A stretch of DNA of 64,000 nucleotides from Yoonia vestfoldensis SKA53 (GCF_000152785.1 NZ_CH672414.1:1130791-1194790), one strand, 5' to 3'. Positions 1-8,553 are shown, counted from the stretch's first letter. Program-made: numbers and translations. Notes: generated by a model not told the origin, from the letters alone.

Positions 1-468
1 GCTGGCCTGTGCCAGATCGGCAGGCAGGTCCGACCAGTCCGGCCCGAACCCCGCCATCAGCCCGATCCGCACCGACCCATGCGGCGGCACCGGCGGCAAC
101 ACCCCACCCTTGGCCACCAGCGCGGGGCGCGTCGCATCAGCCACCAGATACCATGTGGCGGGGTCGGTGAGGGTTGCGGCCCCGTCATGGGCCAGCTGCG
201 TGACATGCACGATGGCATTGACCGGCGCGATCGGCAGCAGCTGACGCACCGGATCGCGCCAGGCACGCAGGGTCCAGGTGAAATCGCGGTCAATCAGGAT
301 CTTGCCAGTGCGTGCCTCGATCGCGGCCATGGCGGCGCGCAGATGCCGCAACAACAGCCCGTCCTGATCGGCATCATCGACAAAACCCGTGGCAAGGCGC
401 AGATATTCTTTCAGCTGCGCCACCGGCAAAACCGCGTCGGGTACCGGATTTTCTTCGACTAACATCAT
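1..468 (-). CDS. GTA head-tail adaptor (g6-like), partial at window edge
   Basis: Reading the minus strand from ATG at 468 gives an uninterrupted frame of 156 codons to base 1, so the gene continues outside the window. The protein begins MMLVEENPVPDAVLPVAQL and contains a KEYLRLATGFVDDADQDG segment followed by AAIEARTGKILIDRDFTWTL. This resembles the phage gp6/phiE125 gp8 head-tail connector family that follows the capsid gene in Rhodobacter-type gene transfer agents. It lies 154 bp after g5 on the same strand, the position of g6. In R. capsulatus the g6 product is a head-tail adaptor under the portal. The C-terminus is not visible. Confidence 0.8.
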   Translation of the reverse strand, partial: MMLVEENPVPDAVLPVAQLKEYLRLATGFVDDADQDGLLLRHLRAAMAAIEARTGKILIDRDFTWTLRAWRDPVRQLLPIAPVNAIVHVTQLAHDGAATLTDPATWYLVADATRPALVAKGGVLPPVPPHGSVRIGLMAGFGPDWSDLPADLAQAS

Positions 469-622
469 GGATTTGCTCCGAGTTCATATGGCACAGCTAT
501 CCCGGACACAGACCCACCCGGCCATGCTCGGACGGAAGGGGGGGCTGCTAGACATGGCCGCTTGGGCCTGTATCCGGGGGCCGGGCAACGCGCAGTGCTG
601 CGCGCGCCCTATCGGGTCAGGA

Positions 623-1801
623 TCAGCTGACCGCGAATTTCAGCAGCTTGATCGCGGCGAAATCGCTGACCGCACCGCCCACGCGCTTGGTGGCATAAAA
701 CAGCACATGCGGCTTGGCCGAGAACGGATCGCGCAACACGCGCAGATCGGGGCGTTCGGCCACGGTATAACCCGCCCCGAAATCACCGAACGCGATGGCG
801 GCAGAGCCTGCCGCGATATCGGGCATGTCTTCGGCCACCAGCACCGGATAACCCATCAGCCGCGCAGGCTCGCCCGCGGCCAGACCGTCGGACCACAAGA
901 AGCGGCCGTCATTGTCCTTGAGCTTGCGGATCGTGCCAGCGGTCTTGGAATTCATCACAAAGCTGGCATTGGCGCGGTACACCGCCCCCAAGGCATAGAC
1001 GAGGTCCACAATCGGATCACCCGACTGGATGCCACCGGAAACACCCGTGGCCACGAAACCGATATTGCCCCATTCCCAGATCTCGTTTTCGACCTGTGGA
1101 TAGGTCAGCATCCCCTTGGGCTTGTCGATCCCGTCGCCGTTGATAAACGCCGCCGCTTCCGAGCGCGCGAATTTATCCGCGATCCGGCCTGCCAACCAGC
1201 CTTCGATGTCAAAGGCACTGTCATCCAGCAGCCGCTGCGACGCCTTGGGCAGCGCCGAAAGTTCATGCAGCGCAATGCTGATCCGGTCGATCTGCGGTGT
1301 AGTGGTTTCCGCCATGCTGCCCGTCTCGGTCGCCCAGCCAGCGCCCATTTCGGTGTGATCGACCAGCACGTCATAAGATGTGGCATCCACCGTCACAACG
1401 CTGGCCACAGCCCGCAAGGATGCGGTCGAGGACAAGGTGCTTTTGATCGTCTCGGCGGTCTGGGGGTCCACCAGATAGCCACCATCGGCGGCCATCACCG
1501 ATGACAGCGCCTTGCCGTCCAGATCCAGCCCGCGCAGCGCGTCATCATCGCCCGAGCGCAGATAGGCGGCAAAGGCCTTTTGATGCGGTGCATCCGGCAC
1601 AGCCCCTGTCGTCAACGCGCTGCGGGCGGTCATCATCGTCTTGCGATCCAGCTTGTTCATGCGGTCATCCTGTTTTTGAAGTTTGGCCTGCAGGCCGTTG
1701 GTAAAGTTGGTGAAATCCGCCAGAAATCCGGCGATGGCTTCGGTCAGGTCAGGCGCGGACAGATCTTCTGCGATCCGGGCCTTGGGCACGGGTGTGGTCA
1801 T
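623..1801 (-). CDS. GTA major capsid protein (g5, HK97 fold)
   Basis: A 392-residue HK97-type major capsid protein. The first 80 or so residues form a helical delta-like scaffold (FTNGLQAKLQKQDDRMNKLDRKTMM). The mature part follows, with MAADGGYLVDPQTAETI, a LHELSALPKASQRLLDDSAFDIEGWL segment, and a C-terminal YTVAERPDLRVLRDPFSAKPHVLFYATKRVGG strand set common in GTA capsids. In the R. capsulatus particle this protein builds the shell after N-terminal cleavage by the g4 protease. The start ATG at 1801 is preceded by AAAGGA with a suitable gap. It sits 24 bp after g4 in the same operon. Homology to GTA g5 is clear. Cleavage cannot be seen in the sequence and would depend on the damaged g4. Confidence 0.95.
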   Translation of the reverse strand: MTTPVPKARIAEDLSAPDLTEAIAGFLADFTNFTNGLQAKLQKQDDRMNKLDRKTMMTARSALTTGAVPDAPHQKAFAAYLRSGDDDALRGLDLDGKALSSVMAADGGYLVDPQTAETIKSTLSSTASLRAVASVVTVDATSYDVLVDHTEMGAGWATETGSMAETTTPQIDRISIALHELSALPKASQRLLDDSAFDIEGWLAGRIADKFARSEAAAFINGDGIDKPKGMLTYPQVENEIWEWGNIGFVATGVSGGIQSGDPIVDLVYALGAVYRANASFVMNSKTAGTIRKLKDNDGRFLWSDGLAAGEPARLMGYPVLVAEDMPDIAAGSAAIAFGDFGAGYTVAERPDLRVLRDPFSAKPHVLFYATKRVGGAVSDFAAIKLLKFAVS

Positions 1802-1825
1802 GGGGTTTTCCTTTGGCGGTCGGGG

Positions 1826-2358
1826 TTAAAGCGGGGGCAGCAGGTGGCGCGCCTGCGCAAAAGCACGCGCAAGACGGTCCAGATCATCGGTGTCGCGGGC
1901 CTGCGCCTTGGCAGTGACACGGGCCTCGGGCAGCATCGGAAAGGTGACCAAGGACACTTCCCACAGGTCCAGTTCCGACAGGCGGCGCGCGCCGCTGGCG
2001 TCTTTATGCGCGCGCAGCGTGCGATAGCCGATCGACAGCCCGTCGATGGCGCCCGCCGCGATCAGGCTTGCGGCCTCGCGGGCGCGGGCGATGTCGGTCA
2101 ACAGACGGCCCCGGACCCAGAGGCCCTTGGCATCCTCGACCACCTCGTCCCAGACGCCGATGGGCTGGGCCGGATCATGCTGCCATAGCATCTTGATCCG
2201 GCGTCCCTTGGACAGGCTGATGCGATAGGCACCGGCCTCGACGATATCGCCCCCCCCTGATCGGTTGCGCCGAACAAGGATGCATAGCCGCTGATCACCT
2301 GCCCGTCGGTAACGGTCACGGCCTGCGGGCCGGTGCAGAATTTATGTTCCAAACTCAT
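1826..2358 (-). pseudogene. GTA prohead protease (g4), frameshifted at a G8 tract
   Basis: The gene starts with ATG at 2358, overlapping the g3.5 stop by 4 bp, as MSLEHKFCTGPQAVTVTDGQ...FGATDQGG. The frame is then lost at eight consecutive G on the coding strand (+ strand C 2250-2257). The neighbouring frame continues with DIVEAGAYRISLSKGRRIK...MLWQHDPAQPIG to a TAA at 1826. Rejoined, this is an HK97-type serine protease of about 177 residues with the catalytic His (LWQHDP), Ser (DGLSIGYR) and a downstream Glu (LWEVSLVTFPM). Nine or six G would restore one frame. The break may be a true mutation, a sequencing error in a homopolymer, or a programmed slip. Both halves look well conserved, so decay is recent or absent. 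Confidence 0.85.
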
Positions 2359-2561
2359 GATATGGCTCCAGTGATTGCCTTGACGATCTCGATAACCAGC
2401 AGACCGGCGCAGCCGCAGACCACGATCCAGACCTGCCATGCCAGCCGTGCGATGATGCTTTCGATCCGGCCAAGGCGCAGATCGACCTGCGCGAACCAGA
2501 AATCCGATGCAGGCGGCGGCGGGCGGCGCTGGCCGCGCAGGGCGATCACCTTGTCATCCAT
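2355..2561 (-). CDS. GTA small protein g3.5-like
   Basis: A 68-residue protein beginning MDDKVIALRGQRRPPPPASDFWFAQVDLRLGRIE, with one hydrophobic helix near the C-terminus (WIVVCGCAGLLVIEIVKAI). The start ATG at 2561 overlaps the portal gene stop by 8 bp and is preceded by AGGAGG nine bases upstream, which favours it over longer frames. The end overlaps the g4 start by 4 bp (ATGA). Small membrane-type ORFs sit between portal and protease in other GTA clusters and are called g3.5. Their role is not established. I infer membership of the GTA operon from position and coupling. Confidence 0.75.
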   Translation of the reverse strand: MDDKVIALRGQRRPPPPASDFWFAQVDLRLGRIESIIARLAWQVWIVVCGCAGLLVIEIVKAITGAIS

Positions 2562-3729
2562 GCTGGCCGACCTCCTGCGCAGGCAGGCCCAACAGGCGGC
2601 GCTTTTCGGCATCACTCAGGAACGCAGCCGCCCCCACCCGCGCCCACAGGCTGTCACGTTCATGCGACAGCGCGGCGATCTGGTCGCTATCGGGGCGGAT
2701 CTCGATCCGCTGGCCCGAAAAATCCGACAGCCAGTCCGCGATGACCGATGCCACGCGGGTCGCCAAAGGCAGCACCGTCAGGCGGTAGAAGGCGCGGTTG
2801 GCCTCTTGGTAATTGGCATAGGTCGCGTCACCGGGAATCCCCAGCAGCATCGGCGGCACACCAAAGGCGATGGCAATCTCGCGCGCGGCGGCCTCCTTGG
2901 TTTTCTGAAATTCCATGTCAGAGGGCGAAAACCCCATCGGTTTCCAGTCCAGCCCCCCTTCCAGCAGCATCGGCCGGCCTGCGTTGCGCGCGCCCTGATG
3001 CTGGCTTTCCATTTCACTGACCAGCCGGTCGTATTGATCACTGGTCAGCGCAGATTGACCATCCGCACCGCGATAGACAATCGCGCCCGAAGGCCGTGCC
3101 GCATTGTCAAGCAAGGCCTTGGACCAGCGCGAAGCGGCATTATGCACGTCGATGGCCGCGGCACAGGCCTGCAAAGGCGAAAACCCGTAATGATCATCTT
3201 GCGGATGAAAGGATTTGACATGGCAGATCGGGCTGTGATCCTCGGTGACGGCAAAGCGGTGCTTGCGGCCATCGACACTATATTCATACCCCTTGGGCCA
3301 GCCATCCGGCCCCGGGATCACGGCCATCCGGTCAGAGCGCAGAACATGGATCTCGGCCGGCAGGCGATCCACCGCCACCGCCTCCAGATAACCGTTGCCG
3401 GTCAGCAGCAACTGCCCGAACAAGGCTTCGAGCAATTCTGCACGGCCCTGTGCGCCATTGGGACGCGCCAGTAGCGCCTGCACCGGATGGCGGTCATAGC
3501 GGTGGTCGTCATCCTGCACCACCAGCGGGATCGCTGCGGCCGCCTCGGCAATCAGGCGCACCGCACGAAAGCCGACCGGATTGCCCAGAAACCCTGTCCG
3601 GGTCAACGACACGACATCGCGCGGCGACCAGGCCACCCGCCCCGCCCCCTGCAGCGCGACGACACGGCCCGTGGCCGAGGTCTTGACCTGCGGTGCAGCG
3701 GGCGGTTTGCGGTTCAGGAAATCAAACAT
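2554..3729 (-). CDS. GTA portal protein (g3, HK97 family)
   Basis: A 391-residue phage HK97-family portal protein, the dodecameric channel through which DNA enters and leaves the capsid. Visible family features are the N-terminal VSLTRTGFLGNPVGFRAVRLIAEAAAAIPL, HPVQALLARPNGAQGRAELLEALFGQLLLTGNGYLE, the IVYRGADGQSALT region, and AREIAIAFGVPPMLLGIPGDATYANYQEANRAFYRLTVLPL near residue 290-330. It has full length for the family. It is followed by g3.5 with an 8-bp overlap. A 253-bp gap with a long hairpin separates it from the terminase gene upstream. Confidence 0.95.
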   Translation of the reverse strand: MFDFLNRKPPAAPQVKTSATGRVVALQGAGRVAWSPRDVVSLTRTGFLGNPVGFRAVRLIAEAAAAIPLVVQDDDHRYDRHPVQALLARPNGAQGRAELLEALFGQLLLTGNGYLEAVAVDRLPAEIHVLRSDRMAVIPGPDGWPKGYEYSVDGRKHRFAVTEDHSPICHVKSFHPQDDHYGFSPLQACAAAIDVHNAASRWSKALLDNAARPSGAIVYRGADGQSALTSDQYDRLVSEMESQHQGARNAGRPMLLEGGLDWKPMGFSPSDMEFQKTKEAAAREIAIAFGVPPMLLGIPGDATYANYQEANRAFYRLTVLPLATRVASVIADWLSDFSGQRIEIRPDSDQIAALSHERDSLWARVGAAAFLSDAEKRRLLGLPAQEVGQHG

Positions 3730-3853
3730 GGCTTCTCCTCGAAACGATCATTGCGGCGTTGAAAGGACTTTAGCGCACAGGGCTGAGGATGCGGTTACGG
3801 CACCGTGCGCGCCCGCACGCAACACCTGCCCGGGCTGCACCGGCAGGAGCGCT

Positions 3854-3951
3854 CCGCGCGGGAGTATTTAAGGAAAAGAGAAGTCGAAAGAAAAAGCTGG
3901 GGCCCGCTGTTGATGCCCCGGCTTCTTATTTCCAAAAATACTCCCGCGCGG
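3854..3951. repeat. Long imperfect hairpin element between GTA g2 and g3
   Basis: The 253-bp gap between g2 and g3 holds a nested inverted repeat of about 98 bp. The outer arms CCGCGCGGGAGTATTT (3854-3869) and AAATACTCCCGCGCGG (3936-3951) are a perfect 16-bp match. The middle arms 3872-3883 and 3922-3933 pair at 10 of 12 bases, and an inner GGGGC/GCCCC stem closes the structure. Its GGGAGTATTT ends resemble extragenic palindromes scattered in Rhodobacteraceae genomes. It could act as an RNA processing site or partial terminator inside the GTA operon. Function is inferred only. Confidence 0.75.
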
Positions 3952-3982
3952 CGCGCCCGAGCAGCCCGCAGGGCTGCGACGG

Positions 3983-5359
3983 CTACAACCCCCTGATCTG
4001 GGGGTGGCGCCAGCTTTGGGCCGGGCCGATCATCAGGTCGTGGATCGCCCAGACCAAAGCATCGACACGGTCGGGCGATCCGCGGCCCTGATAGCCCGCG
4101 CCGGTCATCTGGCACATCTGGTCCTCCAGATCGCCAAGCCCGCGCAGGTGCCGCACGCGGCCCTGTTCATAAAGGGCGGCGACAGGTTCGGCGCGCGCGA
4201 TCTTGCCACGGCTGGCATGGACCGCGCGCAACGGCACCAGCGGGTCGATCTGGCGGATCACGGCAGCGACCATGTCACCGCCCTGGTTCACCTCGGCCAC
4301 CAGCCGGTCGGCATTGTGGCGCGCCATGGCACCAATGGCAGCGCGCGCCCAGGTATCGGGGCTGGCGCCTTGCAGGCTCGCGTCTTCGAGCACATAGGCG
4401 CGCCAGTCCTGCACCGGCCCTGCCATCACCACGCCTGCGACGATGATCCCGCAGGCATCCGATCCGGCATGGGCCGTGGTGGGCGGGTCGATCGCGACGA
4501 CAATTCGCGTCAGCGGCGGTGCTCTGTCCACCTGACAGGCGGCCAGCGCGCCCATCTGCCATAAGGCGCCATCCACATCATCGAGCATCACGCCTTCGAG
4601 TTCCTGCCGCCCCAATGCCGTGCCAGCATATTCCGCCGTCATTTCCGCCAGAAAGCTGTCGGCGAGATTGGCGCGATTGGCGCTGGTGGGGGCATGGGTG
4701 ACGACCGTGCTGGGCCGGTCCAGCAGTTTGCGCAGCAATGCCTGCCTGCGCGGCGTTGTCGTGACGCAGACGCGCGGTGCATCCCCCAGCCGCAACCCGA
4801 ATTGCAGCATGTCCCATGTGGCCGCAGCCTTGCGCCATTTGGCCAGCTCGTCCACCCACGCGGCATCGAACTGGGGGCCGCGCAGCGCCTCTGGGTCTTG
4901 CGCGGAAAACAGCGTGGCCTGCGCGCCATTGGGCCAGACCAGCATCTGGCGGGTAGCGATCCATTTGGGGCGCGCGTCGGGCGGGCAGACCGCCATGATC
5001 CCGCTGTCACCGAACACCATCACCTCGCGCGCCTGGTGATAGGTTTCACCGACCACCGCGATCCGGCGCGCACCACTGGCCACCATGCGGCGCACCCATT
5101 CGGCGCCCGCGCGGGTCTTGCCGGCCCCCCGTCCGCCCAAGATGACCCAGGTCCGCCAATCGCCCTGCGGCGGCAATTGATGCGGCATCGCCCAGAAGGC
5201 AAACAGATAGGGCAGCGCCTGCAATTCGGCGTCACTCAGGCTGGTCAGGAACGCCTGTTGCACCGAGACTGGCGCGGAGGCGATCAAATCTGCGCCCAAG
5301 CTCGTCGCGGATGCTGTCAAGGTCGGCGCTGTCAGCGGGGTTTGCGGTTTGGGCAGCAT
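3983..5359 (-). CDS. GTA large terminase subunit (g2, TerL)
   Basis: A DNA-packaging ATPase/nuclease of up to 458 residues. The Walker A motif is ILGGRGAGKTRAGAEWVRR near residue 75. The nuclease half contains IVVAIDPPTTAHAGSDACGIIVAG and VAEVNQGGDMVAAVIRQ, with acidic residues fitting an RNase H-like fold. In GTAs this enzyme packages host DNA by a headful mechanism. The longest frame overlaps g1 by 128 bp. A GTG at 5263 (VQQAFLTSLSDAELQALPYLFAFW) would cut the overlap to 32 bp and keep the conserved region, so the start is uncertain. Confidence 0.93.
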   Translation of the reverse strand: MLPKPQTPLTAPTLTASATSLGADLIASAPVSVQQAFLTSLSDAELQALPYLFAFWAMPHQLPPQGDWRTWVILGGRGAGKTRAGAEWVRRMVASGARRIAVVGETYHQAREVMVFGDSGIMAVCPPDARPKWIATRQMLVWPNGAQATLFSAQDPEALRGPQFDAAWVDELAKWRKAAATWDMLQFGLRLGDAPRVCVTTTPRRQALLRKLLDRPSTVVTHAPTSANRANLADSFLAEMTAEYAGTALGRQELEGVMLDDVDGALWQMGALAACQVDRAPPLTRIVVAIDPPTTAHAGSDACGIIVAGVVMAGPVQDWRAYVLEDASLQGASPDTWARAAIGAMARHNADRLVAEVNQGGDMVAAVIRQIDPLVPLRAVHASRGKIARAEPVAALYEQGRVRHLRGLGDLEDQMCQMTGAGYQGRGSPDRVDALVWAIHDLMIGPAQSWRHPQIRGL

Positions 5360-5588
5360 TGAAAGCCTCCTCTGCGGTCAGCACCTTGAGATGCGCCGCG
5401 ATCAATTGATCCATACGGGTGATAATCGTGCGGGGGGTATCTTCGGTCAGATCGTCGGTGATCCGCAGGCTGTGGTCCAGCAAGGCGCGGATTCGCGCGA
5501 ACAGGGTCGTGATTTCCGCCACCCGCGCCTGAGCCTGAGCCTGTGCCTTGGCCTGCGCGGTGGAATCGTGGTCGTGTCGTGCAGTCAT
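5232..5588 (-). CDS. GTA small terminase / g1-like protein
   Basis: A 118-residue protein directly upstream of and overlapping the large terminase gene. It has a low-complexity Ala-Gln stretch (AQAKAQAQAQA) followed by helical sequence (VAEITTLFARIRALLDHSL...IITRMDQLIAAHLKVLTAEEAFNAAQ). Its place as first gene of the cluster and its mostly helical, polar composition fit the GTA small terminase g1. Direct sequence recognition is weak, because this family diverges fast. The region 5589-5690 upstream would hold the GTA promoter, though I see no clear sigma-70 boxes there. Confidence 0.7.
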   Translation of the reverse strand: MTARHDHDSTAQAKAQAQAQARVAEITTLFARIRALLDHSLRITDDLTEDTPRTIITRMDQLIAAHLKVLTAEEAFNAAQTANPADSADLDSIRDELGRRFDRLRASLGATGVPDQPE

Positions 5589-5690
5589 GGTGTTGTGACC
5601 TGTTAGGAGCCTTCCGCAGGTCGAGTGGGCGACGATCCCGTCACGCCATCTAGCGGGCCGATCCTATCGCAAACCGGCACAAAACGCAAC

Positions 5691-5721
5691 AAAGGGCCGC
5701 CCGAGCAGCGGGCGACCCTTT
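5691..5721 (-). terminator. Rho-independent terminator of mltG
   Basis: On the minus strand AAAGGGTCGCCCGC and GCGGGCGGCCCTTT-type arms (5691-5721) form a GC-rich stem with a four-base loop, followed by a T-rich stretch. It lies 27 bp past the mltG stop and separates this operon from the GTA cluster. Confidence 0.8.
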
Positions 5722-5747
5722 GTCAGTTTCTTTATCTTTTCAACGGA

Positions 5748-6905
5748 TTACTGGTTTGATTCGCGCTCGGCCTCGATCCGGCGCCAAATGGCCACCGCGC
5801 GGTTATGGTCGGCCAGATTGGTGGTGAACGTATGCCCGCCGGTGCCATTAGCGACGAAAAAGATATAATCGGTTTCATCGGGATTGACCGCTGCGGCGAT
5901 ACTGGCCTGACCTGGATTGGCAATTGGCGTCGGCGGCAAACCGTCGATCACATAGGTGTTCCACGGATTGTCATCGCGCAATTCGCTTTGCCGGATGCCG
6001 CGGCCCAGCACGCCCTGGCCACGCGTCACGCCATAGATCACGGTGGGGTCGGTCTGCAAACGCATCCCCTGCCGCAGGCGGTTGACGAAGACGCTGGCGA
6101 CCTGCCGGCGTTCGTCGATCTCGCTGGTTTCCTTTTCGATGATGCTGGCAAGGACCAGCATTTCGGCAGGGCTGTCCAGCGGCAGGCCGTCCTGCCGGTT
6201 GGCCCAGGCCGTGGCGATGGTATCGTTCTGCCGCGCCGTCATCTGCGCAAGGATCGCGGACACGGGCGCGCCTGGGGTGAATTCATAGCTGGCAGGGGCC
6301 AGCGATCCCTCAGGCGGGGTTTCGGTGACATCGGCATCCAGCGTGCTGATGCCGCGCAACGCGTTCAGCACCTGCCAGCTGGTGACACCTTCCGCCAGCA
6401 CGACGCGAAAACGGGTATCGGCCTGCGTGCGAACCTCAGTATAGATCGCGGGGTCGTCTTGGGACAGCGGGTCAAAGCTGGCACGCTCCACGAAACGGTT
6501 GGTCGCGGGGTCCAGTTCGCGCACCACGCCTTGCAGCTGGTTCACACCGATGCGGTAAATCACCTCGGTGCCGCAGCTATTGGCACCGCCGCGCGTGATG
6601 ATATCCATGATCTGTTCCATCGACGCCGCTTCCGGCACAAGGAAACTGCCCGCTTTCAACAGGCCCGATGTCTCGCTGTAATCGGCACCGATGCGCAGGA
6701 TCGTGCCGTTGCTGACAGCCCCCTGCGCCACCAACGTATCCGTGACCCGTGACATCGACGCGCCGCTGGGCACCTGAAAACAGATCGCTTGGGCCAAGGG
6801 GCCGGGGTCGCGGTATTGTTTCGTCCCCCAGCCAACAGCCCCGGCCAGCAAGAACAGCGCAACCGTGAAAAAGGTCAGGAAATTCGCTGCGATATGTCGC
6901 CACAT
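5748..6905 (-). CDS. mltG: Endolytic murein transglycosylase MltG
   Basis: A YceG/MltG-family protein of 385 residues that cuts nascent peptidoglycan strands in the periplasm and ends their elongation. It has one N-terminal membrane anchor (residues 8-26, NFLTFFTVALFLLAGAVGW), a LysM-like region (ICFQVPSGASMSRVTDTLVAQGAV), and the catalytic motif LASIIEKET with the presumed catalytic Glu at 257. The downstream VASVFVNRLRQGMRLQTDPTVIYG and NPWNTYVIDGLPPTPIANPG signatures are intact. The start ATG at 6905 shares its A with the fabF stop (TGATG), so the two are translationally coupled. A longer upstream frame inside fabF was rejected because it lacks family sequence. Confidence 0.95.
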   Translation of the reverse strand: MWRHIAANFLTFFTVALFLLAGAVGWGTKQYRDPGPLAQAICFQVPSGASMSRVTDTLVAQGAVSNGTILRIGADYSETSGLLKAGSFLVPEAASMEQIMDIITRGGANSCGTEVIYRIGVNQLQGVVRELDPATNRFVERASFDPLSQDDPAIYTEVRTQADTRFRVVLAEGVTSWQVLNALRGISTLDADVTETPPEGSLAPASYEFTPGAPVSAILAQMTARQNDTIATAWANRQDGLPLDSPAEMLVLASIIEKETSEIDERRQVASVFVNRLRQGMRLQTDPTVIYGVTRGQGVLGRGIRQSELRDDNPWNTYVIDGLPPTPIANPGQASIAAAVNPDETDYIFFVANGTGGHTFTTNLADHNRAVAIWRRIEAERESNQ

Positions 6906-8167
6906 CAAGCGATTTTCCCGAAAATCACGCTGGCATTGGTGCCCCCGAAGCCAAAGGAATTCGACAGGGCAATGTCGATCCGGCGTGCGCGTTTGGTATT
7001 GGCACACAGGTCCACGGTGGTTTCGACATCGGGATTGTCCAGATTGATCGTCGGCGGAGCCACCTGATCGCGGATCGCAAGGATGGAAAACACCGCTTCA
7101 ATCGCGCCAGCAGCCCCCAGCAGGTGGCCGGTCGCCGATTTGGTCGAGGACATGGTCAGTTTCGCCGCGGCCTGCGGCCCGACAAGCCGTTCCACCGCGC
7201 CCAGTTCGATCGTATCGGCCATGGTCGATGTGCCATGCGCGTTGACGTAATCAATCTGCGCGGGGTCGATGCCGGCATTGCGGCAGGCAGCGCGCATCGC
7301 GCGTTCGGCACCTTCATGGTCGGGCGGCGGGGCAGTGATGTGATGGGCGTCACCGGACAGACCGTACCCCAACACCTCGGCATAGATTTTCGCACCGCGC
7401 GCCTTGGCATGTTCATATTCTTCGAGCACGACGATCCCTGCCCCCTCGCCCATGACAAACCCGTCACGGTCACGGTCCCAGGGGCGGCTGGCCTTGGTCG
7501 GATCATCGTTATGGGCGGTGGACAAAGCCTTGCAGGCGTTGAAACCGGCAATGCCAAGTTCGCAAATCGCGGCCTCTGCGCCGCCTGCGATCATCACATC
7601 GGCATCGCCGAACATGATCAGGCGGGATGCGTCGCCAATCGCATGCGCGCCGGTGGAACAGGCGGTGACAGGCGCATGGTTCGGCCCGCGAAACCCGTAG
7701 CGGATCGACACCTGCCCAGAGATCAGGTTGATCAACGCGCCGGGCACAAAGAAAGGCGACACGCGGCGCGGCCCTTTTTCGGCCATCATCACGGCGGTAT
7801 TGGCGATGGAATTGAGACCACCAATCCCCGACCCGATCATCACGCCCGTGCGTTCAAGATCGGCAGGGTCTGTGGGCTGCCAGCCCGCATCCTCGATCGC
7901 CTGCTGGGCGGCGGCCATGCCGAACAGGATAAAGGTATCGACCTTGCGCTGTTCTTTGGGTTCCATATAGGCGTCGGCGTTGAACGTGCCGTCACTGCCA
8001 TCGCCCAAGGGAACCTCGCAAGCATATTGCGTGGTCAAACGGCTGGGATCAAAGCCGGTGATCTTGCCCGCGCCAGACGCACCGGCCAGCAGGCGTTCCC
8101 ATGTTTTTTCAACCCCGTCAGCCAGCGGCGTGACCAACCCCAACCCAGTTACAACGACACGACGCAT
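6905..8167 (-). CDS. fabF: Beta-ketoacyl-ACP synthase II
   Basis: A 420-residue condensing enzyme of type II fatty acid synthesis, which extends acyl-ACP with malonyl-ACP in the cytoplasm. The active site residues are visible: Cys170 (VTACSTGAHAIGDA), His311 (VNAHGTSTMADTIELGA), Lys343 and His348 (STKSATGHLLGAAGAIEAVF). The glycine-rich C-terminal NSFGFGGTNASVIF is intact. It is followed by mltG with a one-base overlap. acpP lies upstream on the same strand, but a hairpin terminator at 8278-8295 suggests fabF has its own promoter in 8168-8277. Confidence 0.97.
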   Translation of the reverse strand: MRRVVVTGLGLVTPLADGVEKTWERLLAGASGAGKITGFDPSRLTTQYACEVPLGDGSDGTFNADAYMEPKEQRKVDTFILFGMAAAQQAIEDAGWQPTDPADLERTGVMIGSGIGGLNSIANTAVMMAEKGPRRVSPFFVPGALINLISGQVSIRYGFRGPNHAPVTACSTGAHAIGDASRLIMFGDADVMIAGGAEAAICELGIAGFNACKALSTAHNDDPTKASRPWDRDRDGFVMGEGAGIVVLEEYEHAKARGAKIYAEVLGYGLSGDAHHITAPPPDHEGAERAMRAACRNAGIDPAQIDYVNAHGTSTMADTIELGAVERLVGPQAAAKLTMSSTKSATGHLLGAAGAIEAVFSILAIRDQVAPPTINLDNPDVETTVDLCANTKRARRIDIALSNSFGFGGTNASVIFGKIA

Positions 8168-8277
8168 CTGATGTCCTCACCCTTTTGGTGTATTTTCGAC
8201 TTGATACCCCAGCCCACCCACACGGGGCAAGGGCGGGGATGATGGCACGGGCGCAAAGCGACGCGCCAAAGCAAAAC

Positions 8278-8295
8278 GGCGCCCCGAAGGACGCC
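8278..8295 (-). terminator. acpP terminator hairpin
   Basis: On the minus strand GGCGTCC-TTCG-GGGCGCC forms a tight UUCG-loop hairpin followed by GTTTTG, starting 24 bp after the acpP stop. It fits a Rho-independent terminator that lets the highly expressed acpP be transcribed separately from fabF. Confidence 0.7.
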
Positions 8296-8319
8296 GCCCG
8301 CAACCCCGCAGGGCTGAAT

Positions 8320-8553
8320 TTATTGCGCGCTGGAAATGAATTTCACGGCGTCGCCAAAGGTCTGGATCGTTTCGGCAGCATCATCGGGGATCTCGATCCC
8401 GAATTCTTCTTCGAACGCCATTACCAATTCGACGGTATCAAGGCTGTCTGCACCCAGATCATCAATGAAGGACGCAGTCTCCGTCACTTTGTCTTCTTCA
8501 ACACCAAGATGCTCTACAACGATCTTGCGTACGCGGTCGGCCACATCGCTCAT
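8320..8553 (-). CDS. acpP: Acyl carrier protein
   Basis: A 77-residue acidic acyl carrier protein that holds growing acyl chains on 4'-phosphopantetheine for the Fab enzymes. The attachment serine is Ser37 in [21 protein letters not shown]. The length is standard. It lies between fabG and fabF, as in many bacteria, with 170 bp upstream that probably hold its promoter. Confidence 0.98.
   Translation of the reverse strand: MSDVADRVRKIVVEHLGVEEDKVTETASFIDDLGADSLDTVELVMAFEEEFGIEIPDDAAETIQTFGDAVKFISSAQ

Noticed and set aside
2098..2439. Separate gene of 113 codons
   Set aside because: Its middle part is the N-terminus of the frameshifted g4 protease, and the rest is out-of-frame translation past the G8 tract.
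3795..4115. Small minus-strand gene in the g2-g3 gap
   Set aside because: It covers the hairpin element and the g2 end, with no recognisable protein features.
1..5588. Prophage
   Set aside because: Gene order and capsid, portal and terminase types match Rhodobacter gene transfer agents; no integrase, repressor or att site is present.
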